A stretch of DNA of 64,000 nt. Origin: Fontimonas thermophila (GTDB taxonomy: Bacteria > Pseudomonadota > Gammaproteobacteria > Nevskiales > Nevskiaceae). This document shows positions 47,205 through 56,364 of the stretch, in pieces; within the stretch, counting starts at the first letter, position 1, and each line of letters starts with the position of its first letter. The notes under the pieces are model-generated. The model was given only the letters and a program-made list of their open reading frames with translations, did no database searches and was not told the DNA's origin. The translations under genes and the position numbers were made by a program. The stretch spans positions 248,001 to 312,000 of the forward strand of contig NZ_FOOC01000002.1 of the NCBI RefSeq assembly GCF_900113085.1, in the 5' to 3' direction.

Positions 47205-48797
47205 ATGCGACGCTGGAACGGATGGGGCGATGAAGCCGATCATTTCGCGCTGAGCGAGGACGCGCAGGCGTTCCTGACCGAACGCCTGGGGCCCTCCCGG
47301 CCACCGCGTGATGCCACGTTGGAGCAGGCGCTGCAGACCGTTCCCGACAGCCGCCTGCCGGCCGGTACGCCTTTCCAGACCGATGTCCGCGTGCGCTTGC
47401 TGCACGCGCGCGGGCAGAGCTTTCCTGACTGGCTGGCGATGCGCAGCGGCCAGCTCGGTCCTTATGCCGATGGCGTGGCGCTGCCGACCAGTCACGACGA
47501 AGCGGCGCAGGCGCTGGCCGTTGCCCGGCGCGTCGGGGCTCTGGTCGTGCCTTATGGCGGTGGAACCAGCGTCGTCGGTCATCTCAGCGTGCCGGTGAGC
47601 GACCGCCCCGTCGTCAATATCTCGCTGGAGCGCATGAATCGCTTGCTGGCCGTCGATGAACGCTCGCTGCTCGCGACCTTGGGCGCTGGCACGCCAGGCC
47701 CGCAGATCGAAGCCCAGCTACGGCCTCATGGTTTTCTGCTCGGTCACTTTCCACAGTCTTACGAATACTCCACCGTCGGGGGCTGGGTGGTAACCCGTTC
47801 CTCCGGTCAGCAATCGCTGCGCTATGGGCGCATCGAGCAGATGTTCGCAGCCGGGCGTGTAATCACACCGCGCGGTGAGCTGCGTGTGGGCGGTGTTCCC
47901 GCCTCGTCCGCCGGCCCTGATCTGCGTGAGCTGATTCTCGGCTCCGAAGGTCGTCTGGGCCTGTTGACCGAAGTCACCGTGCGCGTGCGCCGGATCCCTG
48001 CCGTCGAGGATTTCCACGGTGTGTTTTTCCCAAACTGGGATGTGGCGATCGAGGCCGTGCGGGCGATGGTGCAGGCCGATCTGCCGCTGTCGATGTTGCG
48101 TTTGTCCAACGAGGTCGAAACCGAAACCCAGTTGCGCCTGGCCGGTCATCCCGAACGGGTGCGCTGGCTACAGCGCTATCTGGGCATGCGCGGTATTCAG
48201 CGCGGCCAATGCATGCTGATGATGGGCATCACCGGGTCCGCGGTCGAGGTACGACGTACGCGGCGCGATGCACTGGCGATTGCCAAGCGCTTCCGGGGTG
48301 TGCATGTCGGCAAGACGCTGGGCAAGAGCTGGGCGAAAAACCGGTTCCGCGGGCCTTTGCTGCGCAACTCGCTGTGGGAACTCGGCTATGCCGTCGACAC
48401 GGTGGAAACCGCCGTCAACTGGCCTAAGGTCACAGCCCTGATGCGCGGTATCGAACAGGCCGCCCGGGAGGCGCTCGCCACCGATAATGAGCGCGTACAT
48501 GCGTTCACGCATTTGTCGCATATGTACCGCCAGGGGTGCAGCATTTATTCGACCTTCGTCTGGCGCGCGGCCGGTGACCCCGCTGCCGACCTGGAGCGCT
48601 GGCGTCGATTGAAGACGCGTGTGAGCGAAACCATCGTCGCGCATGGCGGTACGATCAGCCACCAGCACGGAGTCGGCCTCGACCACGCGCCCTACTTGCC
48701 GGCAGAAAAGGGCGCGCTGGGCATGGACTTGATCCGCGCCGCTGCCCGCGAACTGGATCCCGACCAGATGATGAATCCGGGTAAGCTGTTCGCATGA
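47205..48797 (+). CDS. FAD-linked oxidase resembling alkyldihydroxyacetonephosphate synthase
   Basis: A 530-residue VAO-type flavoprotein. MRRWNGWGDE at the N-terminus and PYGGGTSVVGHLSVP (FAD pyrophosphate loop) open it. The segment SYEYSTVGGWVVTRSSGQQSLRYG follows, and SHQHGVGLDHAPYLPAEKG lies near the C-terminus. These are the blocks of AGPS, the ether-lipid enzyme that swaps the acyl chain of acyl-DHAP for a fatty alcohol. The HHH motif of eukaryotic AGPS reads HQH here, so identical chemistry is not assured; D-lactate/glycolate oxidase-like activity is the alternative. It overlaps the ABM gene by 4 bases, and a GlpD-like oxidase and a sugar/polyol kinase follow, hinting at glycerol or glycerol-ether metabolism. 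Confidence 0.82.
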   Translation: MRRWNGWGDEADHFALSEDAQAFLTERLGPSRPPRDATLEQALQTVPDSRLPAGTPFQTDVRVRLLHARGQSFPDWLAMRSGQLGPYADGVALPTSHDEAAQALAVARRVGALVVPYGGGTSVVGHLSVPVSDRPVVNISLERMNRLLAVDERSLLATLGAGTPGPQIEAQLRPHGFLLGHFPQSYEYSTVGGWVVTRSSGQQSLRYGRIEQMFAAGRVITPRGELRVGGVPASSAGPDLRELILGSEGRLGLLTEVTVRVRRIPAVEDFHGVFFPNWDVAIEAVRAMVQADLPLSMLRLSNEVETETQLRLAGHPERVRWLQRYLGMRGIQRGQCMLMMGITGSAVEVRRTRRDALAIAKRFRGVHVGKTLGKSWAKNRFRGPLLRNSLWELGYAVDTVETAVNWPKVTALMRGIEQAAREALATDNERVHAFTHLSHMYRQGCSIYSTFVWRAAGDPAADLERWRRLKTRVSETIVAHGGTISHQHGVGLDHAPYLPAEKGALGMDLIRAAARELDPDQMMNPGKLFA

Positions 48798-49153
48798 GCA
48801 CGACGACTCGGACCGGCTTTGCCGTCGTTTACCAGTGGCGCCTCAAGCCCGGCATGGAGGAGCAGTTTCGCCAGGCCTGGGAAGAGCTGACCGCGATCCT
48901 GCTGGCGACCCGCGGTGCACGCGGATCGCGTCTGCATCGCACCGATAACGGCCATTTCGTCGCTTATGCGCAGTGGCCGGATCAACAGACCTGGGAGCGC
49001 TCCTGCGCGTTGCATGAGCTGGATGAGAAATTGTCCCGGCGCATGCTCGAGGCCGTCGAGGAAACCTGGTCGCCGATGCTGCTGACGACCGTCAGCGATT
49101 GCCTGATTCCCGAACACGCCCGGCACGACCGGCCCGATGACACCACGCACTGA
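48794..49153 (+). CDS. Antibiotic-biosynthesis-monooxygenase (ABM) domain protein
   Basis: A 119-residue ferredoxin-like dimeric alpha/beta-barrel protein. VVYQWRLKPGMEEQFRQAWEELTAIL and SRLHRTDNGHFVAYAQWPDQQTWE are the ABM/YgiN pattern. Members include quinol monooxygenases, haem-degrading enzymes and proteins without known activity; no catalytic residue set can be singled out. It overlaps both neighbours (4 bases with the AGPS-like gene, 17 bases with the GlpD-like gene), so it is firmly part of the four-gene unit. Confidence 0.84.
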   Translation: MSTTTRTGFAVVYQWRLKPGMEEQFRQAWEELTAILLATRGARGSRLHRTDNGHFVAYAQWPDQQTWERSCALHELDEKLSRRMLEAVEETWSPMLLTTVSDCLIPEHARHDRPDDTTH

Positions 49154-50666
49154 GCTGGGCGCGCTGGCACGCCGCTACGATCTGGTCATCGTCGGCGGCG
49201 GTATCACCGGCGCTGGTATTCTGCGCGAGGCAGTGCGCAGCGGCGCGCGCGTGCTGCTGGTCGAGGCAGCGGATTTTGCATCGGGTACGTCTTCGGCCTC
49301 GTCCAAGCTCGTCCACGGCGGTCTGCGCTACCTGAAGAACGGGCAATGGCGCCTGACGCTCGAATCCGTGCGTGAGCGCCAGCGGCTGCTCGAGGAGGCA
49401 CCGGGCCTGGTCGATCCACAGCCGTTTCTGATGCCGATCTACGCGGATCGCAAGCCAGGTCGCTGGCTGATGCAAATCGGTCTTCGCATCTACGACGCGA
49501 TGGCGGGGGTTCGCCGCTCTCACTGGATGACGCGTGAGGCTCTGCTCGCCGCCGAGCCATGCCTGGACGAGCGGCATCTGCTCGGCGCGATGGCCTACGA
49601 AGATGCGCGCACCGACGATGCGCGTCTGGTCTTGCGGCTGATCTTCGAGGCGGTTGCCGAAGGTGCAACAGCACTCAACTACGTCCGCGCCGAACTGTGC
49701 CAGACATCCGGCCGCGTTCGCGGTGTGCGCCTGCACGACGAAATTCGCGGAACGGTGCGCGAAATCGACGCAGAACTCGTGATCAATGCAACCGGCGCCT
49801 GGGCGGGACAATTGCCCGGAGCCCCAGACGGGGCACCGCGGCTGCGCCCGTTGCGCGGTAGCCATCTGGTCTTGCCGCTGCAGCGGCTGCCGCTGCGCCA
49901 TGCCGTGTCCTGGCTGCATCCGCAGGATGGGCGTCCGGTCTTCGCCTACCCTTGGGAGGGCGCGGTCGTCTACGGCACCACCGATTTGGATCACCGTGAG
50001 GATTTGGCCGCTTTGCGCATCACGTCCGCCGAGCTCGACTACTTGCTTGCCGGACTCTCTCGGCAGTTTCCGCGGCTGCGCATCACGGCAGCCGACGCAT
50101 TGAGTACCTATGCCGGCGTGCGCCCGGTCATCGATAGCGGCAAGGCCAATCCATCCGCCGAATCGCGTGAGTCCGCGCTGTGGAGTAGCCCGGGTCTGGT
50201 CGGCATCACCGGCGGCAAGCTGACGACATTCCGCACGACTGCGCGCGAGGTGCTGCGTGCGGCGGCCAGACAACTGCCGCAGCTTGCGCCGGGTGCGGAC
50301 CGTCCAGTGTTCACCTCGGCCATGGTCCCGGCCACCCAGCAACGTCTCTACGGTCGTCTTGGCATTGCAGCCGCAGGCGCCTTCCTGCAGGAGATCCCTG
50401 GCGATGAACTGCAGCCCGTCGGCGATACACCCTATAGCTGGGGTGAGCTGCGCTGGGCCGCGCGCCACGAAGCGGTGGTGCATCTCGATGACCTGTTGTT
50501 GCGGCGCACGCGGTTGGGACTGGTCAGCGCGCATGGCGGCGAGGCCTGGCTGATGCGCATTCTCGACATCTGCCGCGAAGAGCTTGGCTGGGATGCCGAC
50601 CGGTGCACCGCTGAGGCTCAGCGGTATCGCGCGCTGTGGCGCGCCCGCCATGCGCCGCCGGCATGA
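49137..50666 (+). CDS. glpD: FAD-dependent glycerol-3-phosphate dehydrogenase-like oxidase
   Basis: A 509-residue flavoprotein of the GlpD family. The Rossmann loop is VIVGGGITGAGILREA; the family signature around SGTSSASSKLVHGGLRYL follows, the substrate domain has TYAGVRPVI, and the C-terminal FAD loop is GITGGKLTTFR. GlpD oxidises glycerol 3-phosphate to DHAP and gives electrons to ubiquinone at the membrane. The C-terminal helical domain is present. Its placement after an AGPS-like enzyme (which uses or makes DHAP derivatives) and before a kinase is suggestive; it could also be a paralogue with another polyol phosphate substrate. Confidence 0.88.
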   Translation: MTPRTELGALARRYDLVIVGGGITGAGILREAVRSGARVLLVEAADFASGTSSASSKLVHGGLRYLKNGQWRLTLESVRERQRLLEEAPGLVDPQPFLMPIYADRKPGRWLMQIGLRIYDAMAGVRRSHWMTREALLAAEPCLDERHLLGAMAYEDARTDDARLVLRLIFEAVAEGATALNYVRAELCQTSGRVRGVRLHDEIRGTVREIDAELVINATGAWAGQLPGAPDGAPRLRPLRGSHLVLPLQRLPLRHAVSWLHPQDGRPVFAYPWEGAVVYGTTDLDHREDLAALRITSAELDYLLAGLSRQFPRLRITAADALSTYAGVRPVIDSGKANPSAESRESALWSSPGLVGITGGKLTTFRTTAREVLRAAARQLPQLAPGADRPVFTSAMVPATQQRLYGRLGIAAAGAFLQEIPGDELQPVGDTPYSWGELRWAARHEAVVHLDDLLLRRTRLGLVSAHGGEAWLMRILDICREELGWDADRCTAEAQRYRALWRARHAPPA

Positions 50667-50685
50667 TCGGGCGGAAAGAAAAGCC

Positions 50686-52248
50686 ATGCACGCGGCGGCA
50701 CGCATCCTCAGCATCGACGTCGGAACCCAGAGCGCGCGTGCGATCGTGTTCGACGCATCCGGCCAGCTCCTCGGCAAAGCGCAACGGGTGTTCGACCCGG
50801 CCTATGTCGCGCCTCAGCCAGGCTGGGCGGAACAGGATCCGGCGATGTACTGGAATGCGGTCGTCGAATGCTGCCAGTCGCTGTGGCGCGATACCGGGAT
50901 CCGGCCTCATCAGATCACTGCACTGACGCTCACGACACAACGTGCGACGATGGTCTGTGTCGATCAGGCCGGGTGCATCCTGCGCCCGGCCATCGTCTGG
51001 CTCGACCAGCGGCGGTGCACCGCACCGCCGCCGTTGCCGATGTTCTGGCGTGCGGCTTTTCATGTCGTCGGGGCAACGCCATTGATCGCCCATCTGCAGC
51101 GCGAGGCTGAAGCCAACTGGCTGGCCCAGCACGAGCCAGCACTGTGGCAGAAAACTGCCCGTTTTTTGTTTCTGTCTGGCTGGCTTAGTCACCGGCTGGT
51201 CGGCGATTACGTCGATTCCACTGGGTGCCAGGTTGGCTTCGTGCCTTTCGATTACAGGCGTCTGGACTGGGCACGGCCGGGCGATTTCCGGTGGCACGCG
51301 CTGGCGGTGCGCCGCGAACAACTGCCGCGCCTGGTGCGTCCCGGCGAACGCCTGGGCACGCTCACCGCAACGGCCGCCGACGCGCTGGGTCTGCCCATGG
51401 GCATCCCAGTGATTGCCGCGGCCGCAGACAAGGCATGCGAGGTGCTGGGCTGCGGCGTGCTCGCCCCCGACGCGGCCCAGCTCAGTTTTGGAACCACCGC
51501 GACGATCAACACGACGCAGACGCGTTACGTGGAAGTGCAGCGCCTGCTGCCACCGTACCCGGCCGCCGTTCCTGGTGCCTGGAACACCGAAATCCAGATT
51601 TACCGGGGCTTTTGGATGGTGTCCTGGTTCAAGCGCGAGTTCGCACACCGTGAGCAAACGCTCGCGGCCCAGCGTGGGATCGCGCCCGAGCAATTGTTCG
51701 ACGAACTGGTCCGCAGCGTGCCGCCGGGATCGATGGGTTTGATGCTGCAACCCTACTGGTCGCCGGGCGTGCGCGATCCGGGTCCGGAAGCCAAGGGTGC
51801 GGTGATCGGCTTTGGTGACGTGCACACCCGCGCGCACTTCTACCGCGCCATCCTCGAGGGACTGGTCTATGGCCTGCGCAGCGGACGCGAGCAGATCGAG
51901 CGGCGCATCGGCCGACGCATCACACGGCTATGCGTCGCTGGCGGCGGATCGCAGTCGGATGTTGCGATGCAGATCACTGCCGATGTCTTCAATCTGCCGG
52001 CGGACCGCCCGCAGGTCTATGAAACTTCCGCGCTGGGCGCGGCGATCAACGCCGCCGTGGGTCTGGGCCTATATCCGGACTATGCAACGGCGATTCGCGC
52101 CATGACCCGCATCGAACGACGGTTCGAACCCGATCCGGGAGCGGTGCGCCTGTATGACGCACTGTATCGCGAGGTCTACCAGCACATGTACCGCCAGCTC
52201 AAGCCGCTCTACACGCGCATCCGCGCCATTACCGGCTATCCGCCGTGA
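50686..52248 (+). CDS. FGGY-family carbohydrate kinase
   Basis: A 520-residue ASKHA kinase. ILSIDVGTQSARAIVFDASG is the N-terminal phosphate-1 motif, VWLDQR carries a substrate-contact Asp, and SFGTTATINTTQ plus the C-terminal CVAGGGSQSDVAMQITADVFNLP form the adenine-binding half with the FGGY signature region. It resembles xylulokinase/glycerol-kinase relatives but is not a canonical GlpK, so the substrate (glycerol, a tetritol or a pentulose) is open. The ATG at 50686 (MHAAARIL) is preceded by GGAAAG; it lies 19 bp after the GlpD-like gene and ends the unit. Confidence 0.86.
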   Translation: MHAAARILSIDVGTQSARAIVFDASGQLLGKAQRVFDPAYVAPQPGWAEQDPAMYWNAVVECCQSLWRDTGIRPHQITALTLTTQRATMVCVDQAGCILRPAIVWLDQRRCTAPPPLPMFWRAAFHVVGATPLIAHLQREAEANWLAQHEPALWQKTARFLFLSGWLSHRLVGDYVDSTGCQVGFVPFDYRRLDWARPGDFRWHALAVRREQLPRLVRPGERLGTLTATAADALGLPMGIPVIAAAADKACEVLGCGVLAPDAAQLSFGTTATINTTQTRYVEVQRLLPPYPAAVPGAWNTEIQIYRGFWMVSWFKREFAHREQTLAAQRGIAPEQLFDELVRSVPPGSMGLMLQPYWSPGVRDPGPEAKGAVIGFGDVHTRAHFYRAILEGLVYGLRSGREQIERRIGRRITRLCVAGGGSQSDVAMQITADVFNLPADRPQVYETSALGAAINAAVGLGLYPDYATAIRAMTRIERRFEPDPGAVRLYDALYREVYQHMYRQLKPLYTRIRAITGYPP

Positions 52249-52288
52249 GATTGGCCGTGACCGGGGCTCGCCTGCGGCAGGGTGAAGG

Positions 52289-52711
52289 TCAAGGCGTCTG
52301 TCCCTGACCCGTCGGATCGACGTGCCAGGCGGGCGGCGGCAACGTACCGGTCCAGCCCGGCCGCCGGTATTCGGCGCTCACGTGGGTATAAATCCCGCCG
52401 CGCACATTGAACACGGCAGTCAGGCGCATGAAGCGCGGCTGTGTCGCGGCGACGAGATCGTCGAGGATGCGGTTGGTCACCGCCTCGTGGAAAGCCCCCT
52501 CGTTGCGGAACGACCAGACATAAAGCTTGAGCGATTTGAGCTCAACGCAAGCCTGGTCGGCCACGTACTCGAGATAAAGCGTGCCGAAGTCCGGCTGGCC
52601 CGTCTTGGGGCATAGACAGGTGAACTCCGGAATCCGCATACGGATCGCATAGTCGCGCTGCGGAGCGGGGTTGGGGAAGGTTTCCAGCGTTTTGCTCGGC
52701 TGGGTGGACAT
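52289..52711 (-). CDS. queF: NADPH-dependent 7-cyano-7-deazaguanine reductase QueF (short type)
   Basis: A 140-residue tunnel-fold enzyme reducing preQ0 to preQ1 in queuosine synthesis. The catalytic Cys34 and Asp41 lie in [36 protein letters not shown] is the QueF NADPH motif. This is the unimodular B. subtilis type, not the fused two-domain E. coli type. Gene gluQ, also in the window, uses queuosine-tRNA. It is divergent from smc. Confidence 0.95.
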   Translation of the reverse strand: MSTQPSKTLETFPNPAPQRDYAIRMRIPEFTCLCPKTGQPDFGTLYLEYVADQACVELKSLKLYVWSFRNEGAFHEAVTNRILDDLVAATQPRFMRLTAVFNVRGGIYTHVSAEYRRPGWTGTLPPPAWHVDPTGQGQTP

Positions 52712-52754
52712 ACGTGCCGGAATCGGATTCTGGTGGGAGGATGGCCCCGTCCGC

Positions 52755-52782
52755 TGGACGGCTGGCGCTCATAATTTACACT
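52755..52782 (+). promoter_or_regulatory. Putative smc promoter
   Basis: TGGACG (52755-52760), 16-bp spacer, TACACT (52777-52782). The -35 is the same hexamer as at the carA promoter. The predicted leader is about 65 nt. Confidence 0.5.
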
Positions 52783-52821
52783 ACGCCGCTTCGTGGCCCG
52801 GAAAAGGCCCTCCATGAACTA

Positions 52822-52837
52822 CGCCCCTGCAGGGGCG
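52822..52837. repeat. 16-bp perfect palindrome in the smc leader
   Basis: CGCCCCTGCAGGGGCG lies 18 nt before the smc ATG and inside a short upstream reading frame (ATG 52814, 39 codons by my reading) that overlaps the smc start in another frame. It could be an operator or a translational control hairpin. Confidence 0.5.
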
Positions 52838-52854
52838 AACGAATCCCAAACCGC

Positions 52855-55800
52855 ATGCGACTTTCTGGCATCAAACTGGCCGGCTTTAAGTCTTTCGTCG
52901 ATCCGACCTATCTGCCCTTGCCGGCCAATCTGACCGGCATCGTCGGGCCGAATGGCTGTGGCAAATCCAACATCATCGATGCTGTGCGCTGGGTGCTGGG
53001 TGAGACCAGCATGAAGAATCTGCGCTCCTCCGACAGCGAGGATGTGATCTTCAACGGCTCCAAGACGCGCAAGCCCGTGGGGCGGGCATCCGTCGAACTT
53101 TTGTTCGACAACAGCGACGGCACCATCGGCGGCCCTTATGCGGCGTATGCGGAAATCTCCGTGCGCAGGGAACTGATCCGGGATGGAGGCTCGCAGTATT
53201 ACTTGAACGGCGCCAAATGCCTCAAGCGCGATGTCACCGATCTGTTCCTGGGTACCGGACTCGGCGGCAAGAATCAGTACGCCATCATCGAGCAGGGTAT
53301 GGTCTCGCGCATGATCGAGGCCAAGCCCGAGGAGCTGCGGCAATGGCTGGAAGAGGCTGCCGGTATTTCCCGCTACAAGGACCGCCGACGCGAGACCGAA
53401 TCGCGGATCCGGCAAACCCGTGAGAACCTCGCGCGCCTGAACGATCTGCGCACCGAGATCCAGCAGCGTCTCGACGTTCTGAGCAAGCAGGCCGCCAACG
53501 CCGAGAAATACAAGGAGTACAAGGCGCAGGAACGCCAGCTACGGGCCGAGATCCTGGCATTGCGCCTGCGCCAGATCGAAGGCCAGTGCAAAGGGCTGGA
53601 GAACGAGATCGGCACGCTCGATGCGGCGCTGGAACAGGCGCGGCAGAAAGCCCATCGGGCGGCCGAGGCGCGCATCGCAGCCGAGATCGAAAGCCGTGCG
53701 CAAGGCCATCGGTTGAACGAAGAGCAAAGCAAGGTCTACGAGGCCGAAGCCAGCCTGGCACGGCGCGAGCAGAACCTGCAGCATGCGCGCGAACTCAAGC
53801 AGATCAAGACGCGCGAACTCGACCAGATCGCGCGTCAGCTCGCCGAACTCGATGCGCGTCAGATGCGCGAACAGCAGCGGCTGGAAGAAGCCCTGCGCCA
53901 GCTCGAGGCGCTGGAGCGCCAGATCGAAGCCGCAGAAGCCGCGGAAGCCGAGGCGCAGTCGCAGCTCCTCGCGGCCGAGGAAGAGGCCCAGGACGAACAG
54001 CGGCGCTGGGACGATTTCGTCCACGATGCCGAAACACCATTGACGCAGACCGAAGCGGAGAAGGTGCGCGTCCAGCAACTCGAACGCGCACGTTTCCAGA
54101 ACGAGGAGCGTCACCGACGGCTGCAGTCCGAGCATGCAGCGCTCAACATCGAACCCATCCGCGCGAGCCTCGCCGAGACCGACGCCGAACTGGCGGCCCT
54201 GCAGGATGAGTTGGCCACCGCCGAGGGCCGACTGGCGGCGGTCGATGCCGAACTCCAGCATCTGCGCGACGAAGGGGCGGCCGCCGAGGCGGCCTTGCAC
54301 GAGGCACGTCAGGCCTTGCAATCGGCGCGCGGCCGTGTGGCCTCACTGGAAATTCTCCAGCAGGCGGCTCTGCGCGAGGACGATCCGGAACTGAACCAGT
54401 GGTTGCGCAGCCACCAGCTCGCCGAATGCCCGCGCCTGGCGCAGGCGCTGCAGGTCGACGATGGTTGGGAGACCGCAGTCGAGCACGTGCTCGAAGATGT
54501 CCTGCAGGCTCCGCTGGTGCCGGCCTTCGCGCAACGTCTGCACGAGTTCGGCGATGCGCCCAAATCCGGCATCACGCTGCTGTCCGATGAGAGCGCACGC
54601 GGAACCGAGGGTCTGGCGGCTCATGTCGGGGGACCGCGCGCGGTGATCGAATGGCTCAAGGGCATTCGTACGGCCGAGTCGATCGAGCAGGCCGAGCGCA
54701 TCATTCCGATGCTGGATGTCGGTGAATCGGTGATCACGCGCGAGGGTATCTGGTGCGGGCGCCATTTCCGCCGTCATCCGAGGCGCGGAGATGATCGCGC
54801 CGGTGTCATCGCCCGCAGCCAGCTCCTCAAGCAGCTCAAGGTCCAGGTCGAGGAACAGCAACGCCTGGTGCTCGAACGCGAGCGCGTGCTCGGCGAACTG
54901 CGCACACGCATTCATGCCACCGAGCAGGAACGCCGCGACTTATCATCGAAATTCGACCAGCTACGCCACCGTCAGGCGCAAAAGCTCGCATTCCGCCAGG
55001 CGCAGGCCGTGCGACTGGAGCAGACGCAGGCGCGGGCCGCTGCCCTGGAACAGGAACTCAGGGCATTGACGCAGGCCCATCAGCAGCTATCCCAGGAGCT
55101 CGAAGAAGCACGCTCGCGACTGGTCTCGCTGGAGCGGATCGCGCAAGAACTGCGCGACCGGCGCGCGCAGATGCAGCAAACCTTGCAGCGCAAGCGCGAT
55201 CTCGTCAGCCGTGCACGCTTGGCGCTGGCTCAGGCACAGCAGGCCCGCAACCAACTCCAGGTCCAGTTGGCCGGGCGTCGCAGTGCCGCTGCCGCGCTGG
55301 AACAGACGATCCGCGATATCCAGACGAGCCGGGAAACCCTGCAGGCCCGGCGCAGCGAGGAGGAGCGCCATGCCGCCGATCTCGACGCGCCGCTCGCAAC
55401 GCAGGCGGCGGAAGTGGAGGCTGCGCGCGAGTCGGTACAGGCAGCGCGCGAGCGGCTGCGGGCGGTGCGCGAACAGGTCGATGCGGCAGAGGCGGCCTTG
55501 CAGGCGGCCATCGAGGCCGCACGCAGCGCGGAGATCGAAAAAGAGGCCGCACAGGAGCAGGCGCAGCGGGCGCGGCTCGAGTTCGAGAATCTGCGCGCAC
55601 ACCGGGAGAGCCTCGAAGAGCAGATCGCCGAGACTGGCTTCGAGCGCGAAGCCTTGCTCGCTGGGCTCGATCCCGAGGCGAGCCTGCCGGTCTGGGAAGA
55701 ACGTCTGGCGACGGTGACCCGGCGCATCGAGCGGCTGGGCGCCATCAACCTGGCCGCGATCGAAGAACTGGAAGAAGCGCGCGAACGGGCCAACTACCTC

Positions 55801-56364
55801 GCCGAACAGCACGCCGATCTGCACGGCGCGCTGGAGACGCTGGAAGCCGCGATCCGCAAAATCGACGCCGAAACCAAGGAGCTGTTCAAGCAAACCTTCG
55901 ACAAGGTGGACAGCGTGTTCCGCGATCGCTTCCCCAGACTGTTCGGCGGCGGCGAGGCCTATCTCGAACTCACCGGAGAAGATCTGCTGGAAACCGGTGT
56001 GCGCGTGATGGCGCGACCGCCGGGCAAGCGCAATTCCACCATCCACCTGCTGTCCGGCGGTGAGAAGGCGATGACCGCAGTGGCCTTGCTGCTCGCGCTG
56101 TTCCAGCTCAACCCGGCACCGTTTTGCCTGATGGACGAGGTCGATGCGCCGCTCGACGATGCCAACGTCGGGCGCTTTTGTGAAGTCGTCCGGGAAATGT
56201 CGCAGAACGTCCAGTTCATTATCATTACTCACAACAAAATCACCATGGAGCTGGCCCAGCAGCTGCACGGTGTGACCATGCAGGAACCCGGCGTCTCGCG
56301 CCTGGTCAGCGTGGACATCCAGCAGGCTGTGGAGCTCGCCACCGAGCAGGAAGCCAAGGCATGA
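52855..56364 (+). CDS. smc: Chromosome partition protein SMC
   Basis: A 1169-residue SMC ATPase that compacts and segregates the chromosome with ScpA and ScpB. Walker A GPNGCGKSN (31-39) and, near residue 1066, the ABC signature LSGGEKA and the Walker B LMDEVDAPLDDAN close the head. Two long coiled coils (about 165-480 and 670-1010) flank a hinge around residues 500-650. It starts with MRLSGIKLAGFKSF, the standard N-terminus. scpA, the kleisin partner, begins at the right edge of the window. Most gammaproteobacteria near the enterics use MukBEF instead, so this is a lineage marker. It overlaps zipA by 4 bases. Confidence 0.97.
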   Translation: MRLSGIKLAGFKSFVDPTYLPLPANLTGIVGPNGCGKSNIIDAVRWVLGETSMKNLRSSDSEDVIFNGSKTRKPVGRASVELLFDNSDGTIGGPYAAYAEISVRRELIRDGGSQYYLNGAKCLKRDVTDLFLGTGLGGKNQYAIIEQGMVSRMIEAKPEELRQWLEEAAGISRYKDRRRETESRIRQTRENLARLNDLRTEIQQRLDVLSKQAANAEKYKEYKAQERQLRAEILALRLRQIEGQCKGLENEIGTLDAALEQARQKAHRAAEARIAAEIESRAQGHRLNEEQSKVYEAEASLARREQNLQHARELKQIKTRELDQIARQLAELDARQMREQQRLEEALRQLEALERQIEAAEAAEAEAQSQLLAAEEEAQDEQRRWDDFVHDAETPLTQTEAEKVRVQQLERARFQNEERHRRLQSEHAALNIEPIRASLAETDAELAALQDELATAEGRLAAVDAELQHLRDEGAAAEAALHEARQALQSARGRVASLEILQQAALREDDPELNQWLRSHQLAECPRLAQALQVDDGWETAVEHVLEDVLQAPLVPAFAQRLHEFGDAPKSGITLLSDESARGTEGLAAHVGGPRAVIEWLKGIRTAESIEQAERIIPMLDVGESVITREGIWCGRHFRRHPRRGDDRAGVIARSQLLKQLKVQVEEQQRLVLERERVLGELRTRIHATEQERRDLSSKFDQLRHRQAQKLAFRQAQAVRLEQTQARAAALEQELRALTQAHQQLSQELEEARSRLVSLERIAQELRDRRAQMQQTLQRKRDLVSRARLALAQAQQARNQLQVQLAGRRSAAAALEQTIRDIQTSRETLQARRSEEERHAADLDAPLATQAAEVEAARESVQAARERLRAVREQVDAAEAALQAAIEAARSAEIEKEAAQEQAQRARLEFENLRAHRESLEEQIAETGFEREALLAGLDPEASLPVWEERLATVTRRIERLGAINLAAIEELEEARERANYLAEQHADLHGALETLEAAIRKIDAETKELFKQTFDKVDSVFRDRFPRLFGGGEAYLELTGEDLLETGVRVMARPPGKRNSTIHLLSGGEKAMTAVALLLALFQLNPAPFCLMDEVDAPLDDANVGRFCEVVREMSQNVQFIIITHNKITMELAQQLHGVTMQEPGVSRLVSVDIQQAVELATEQEAKA

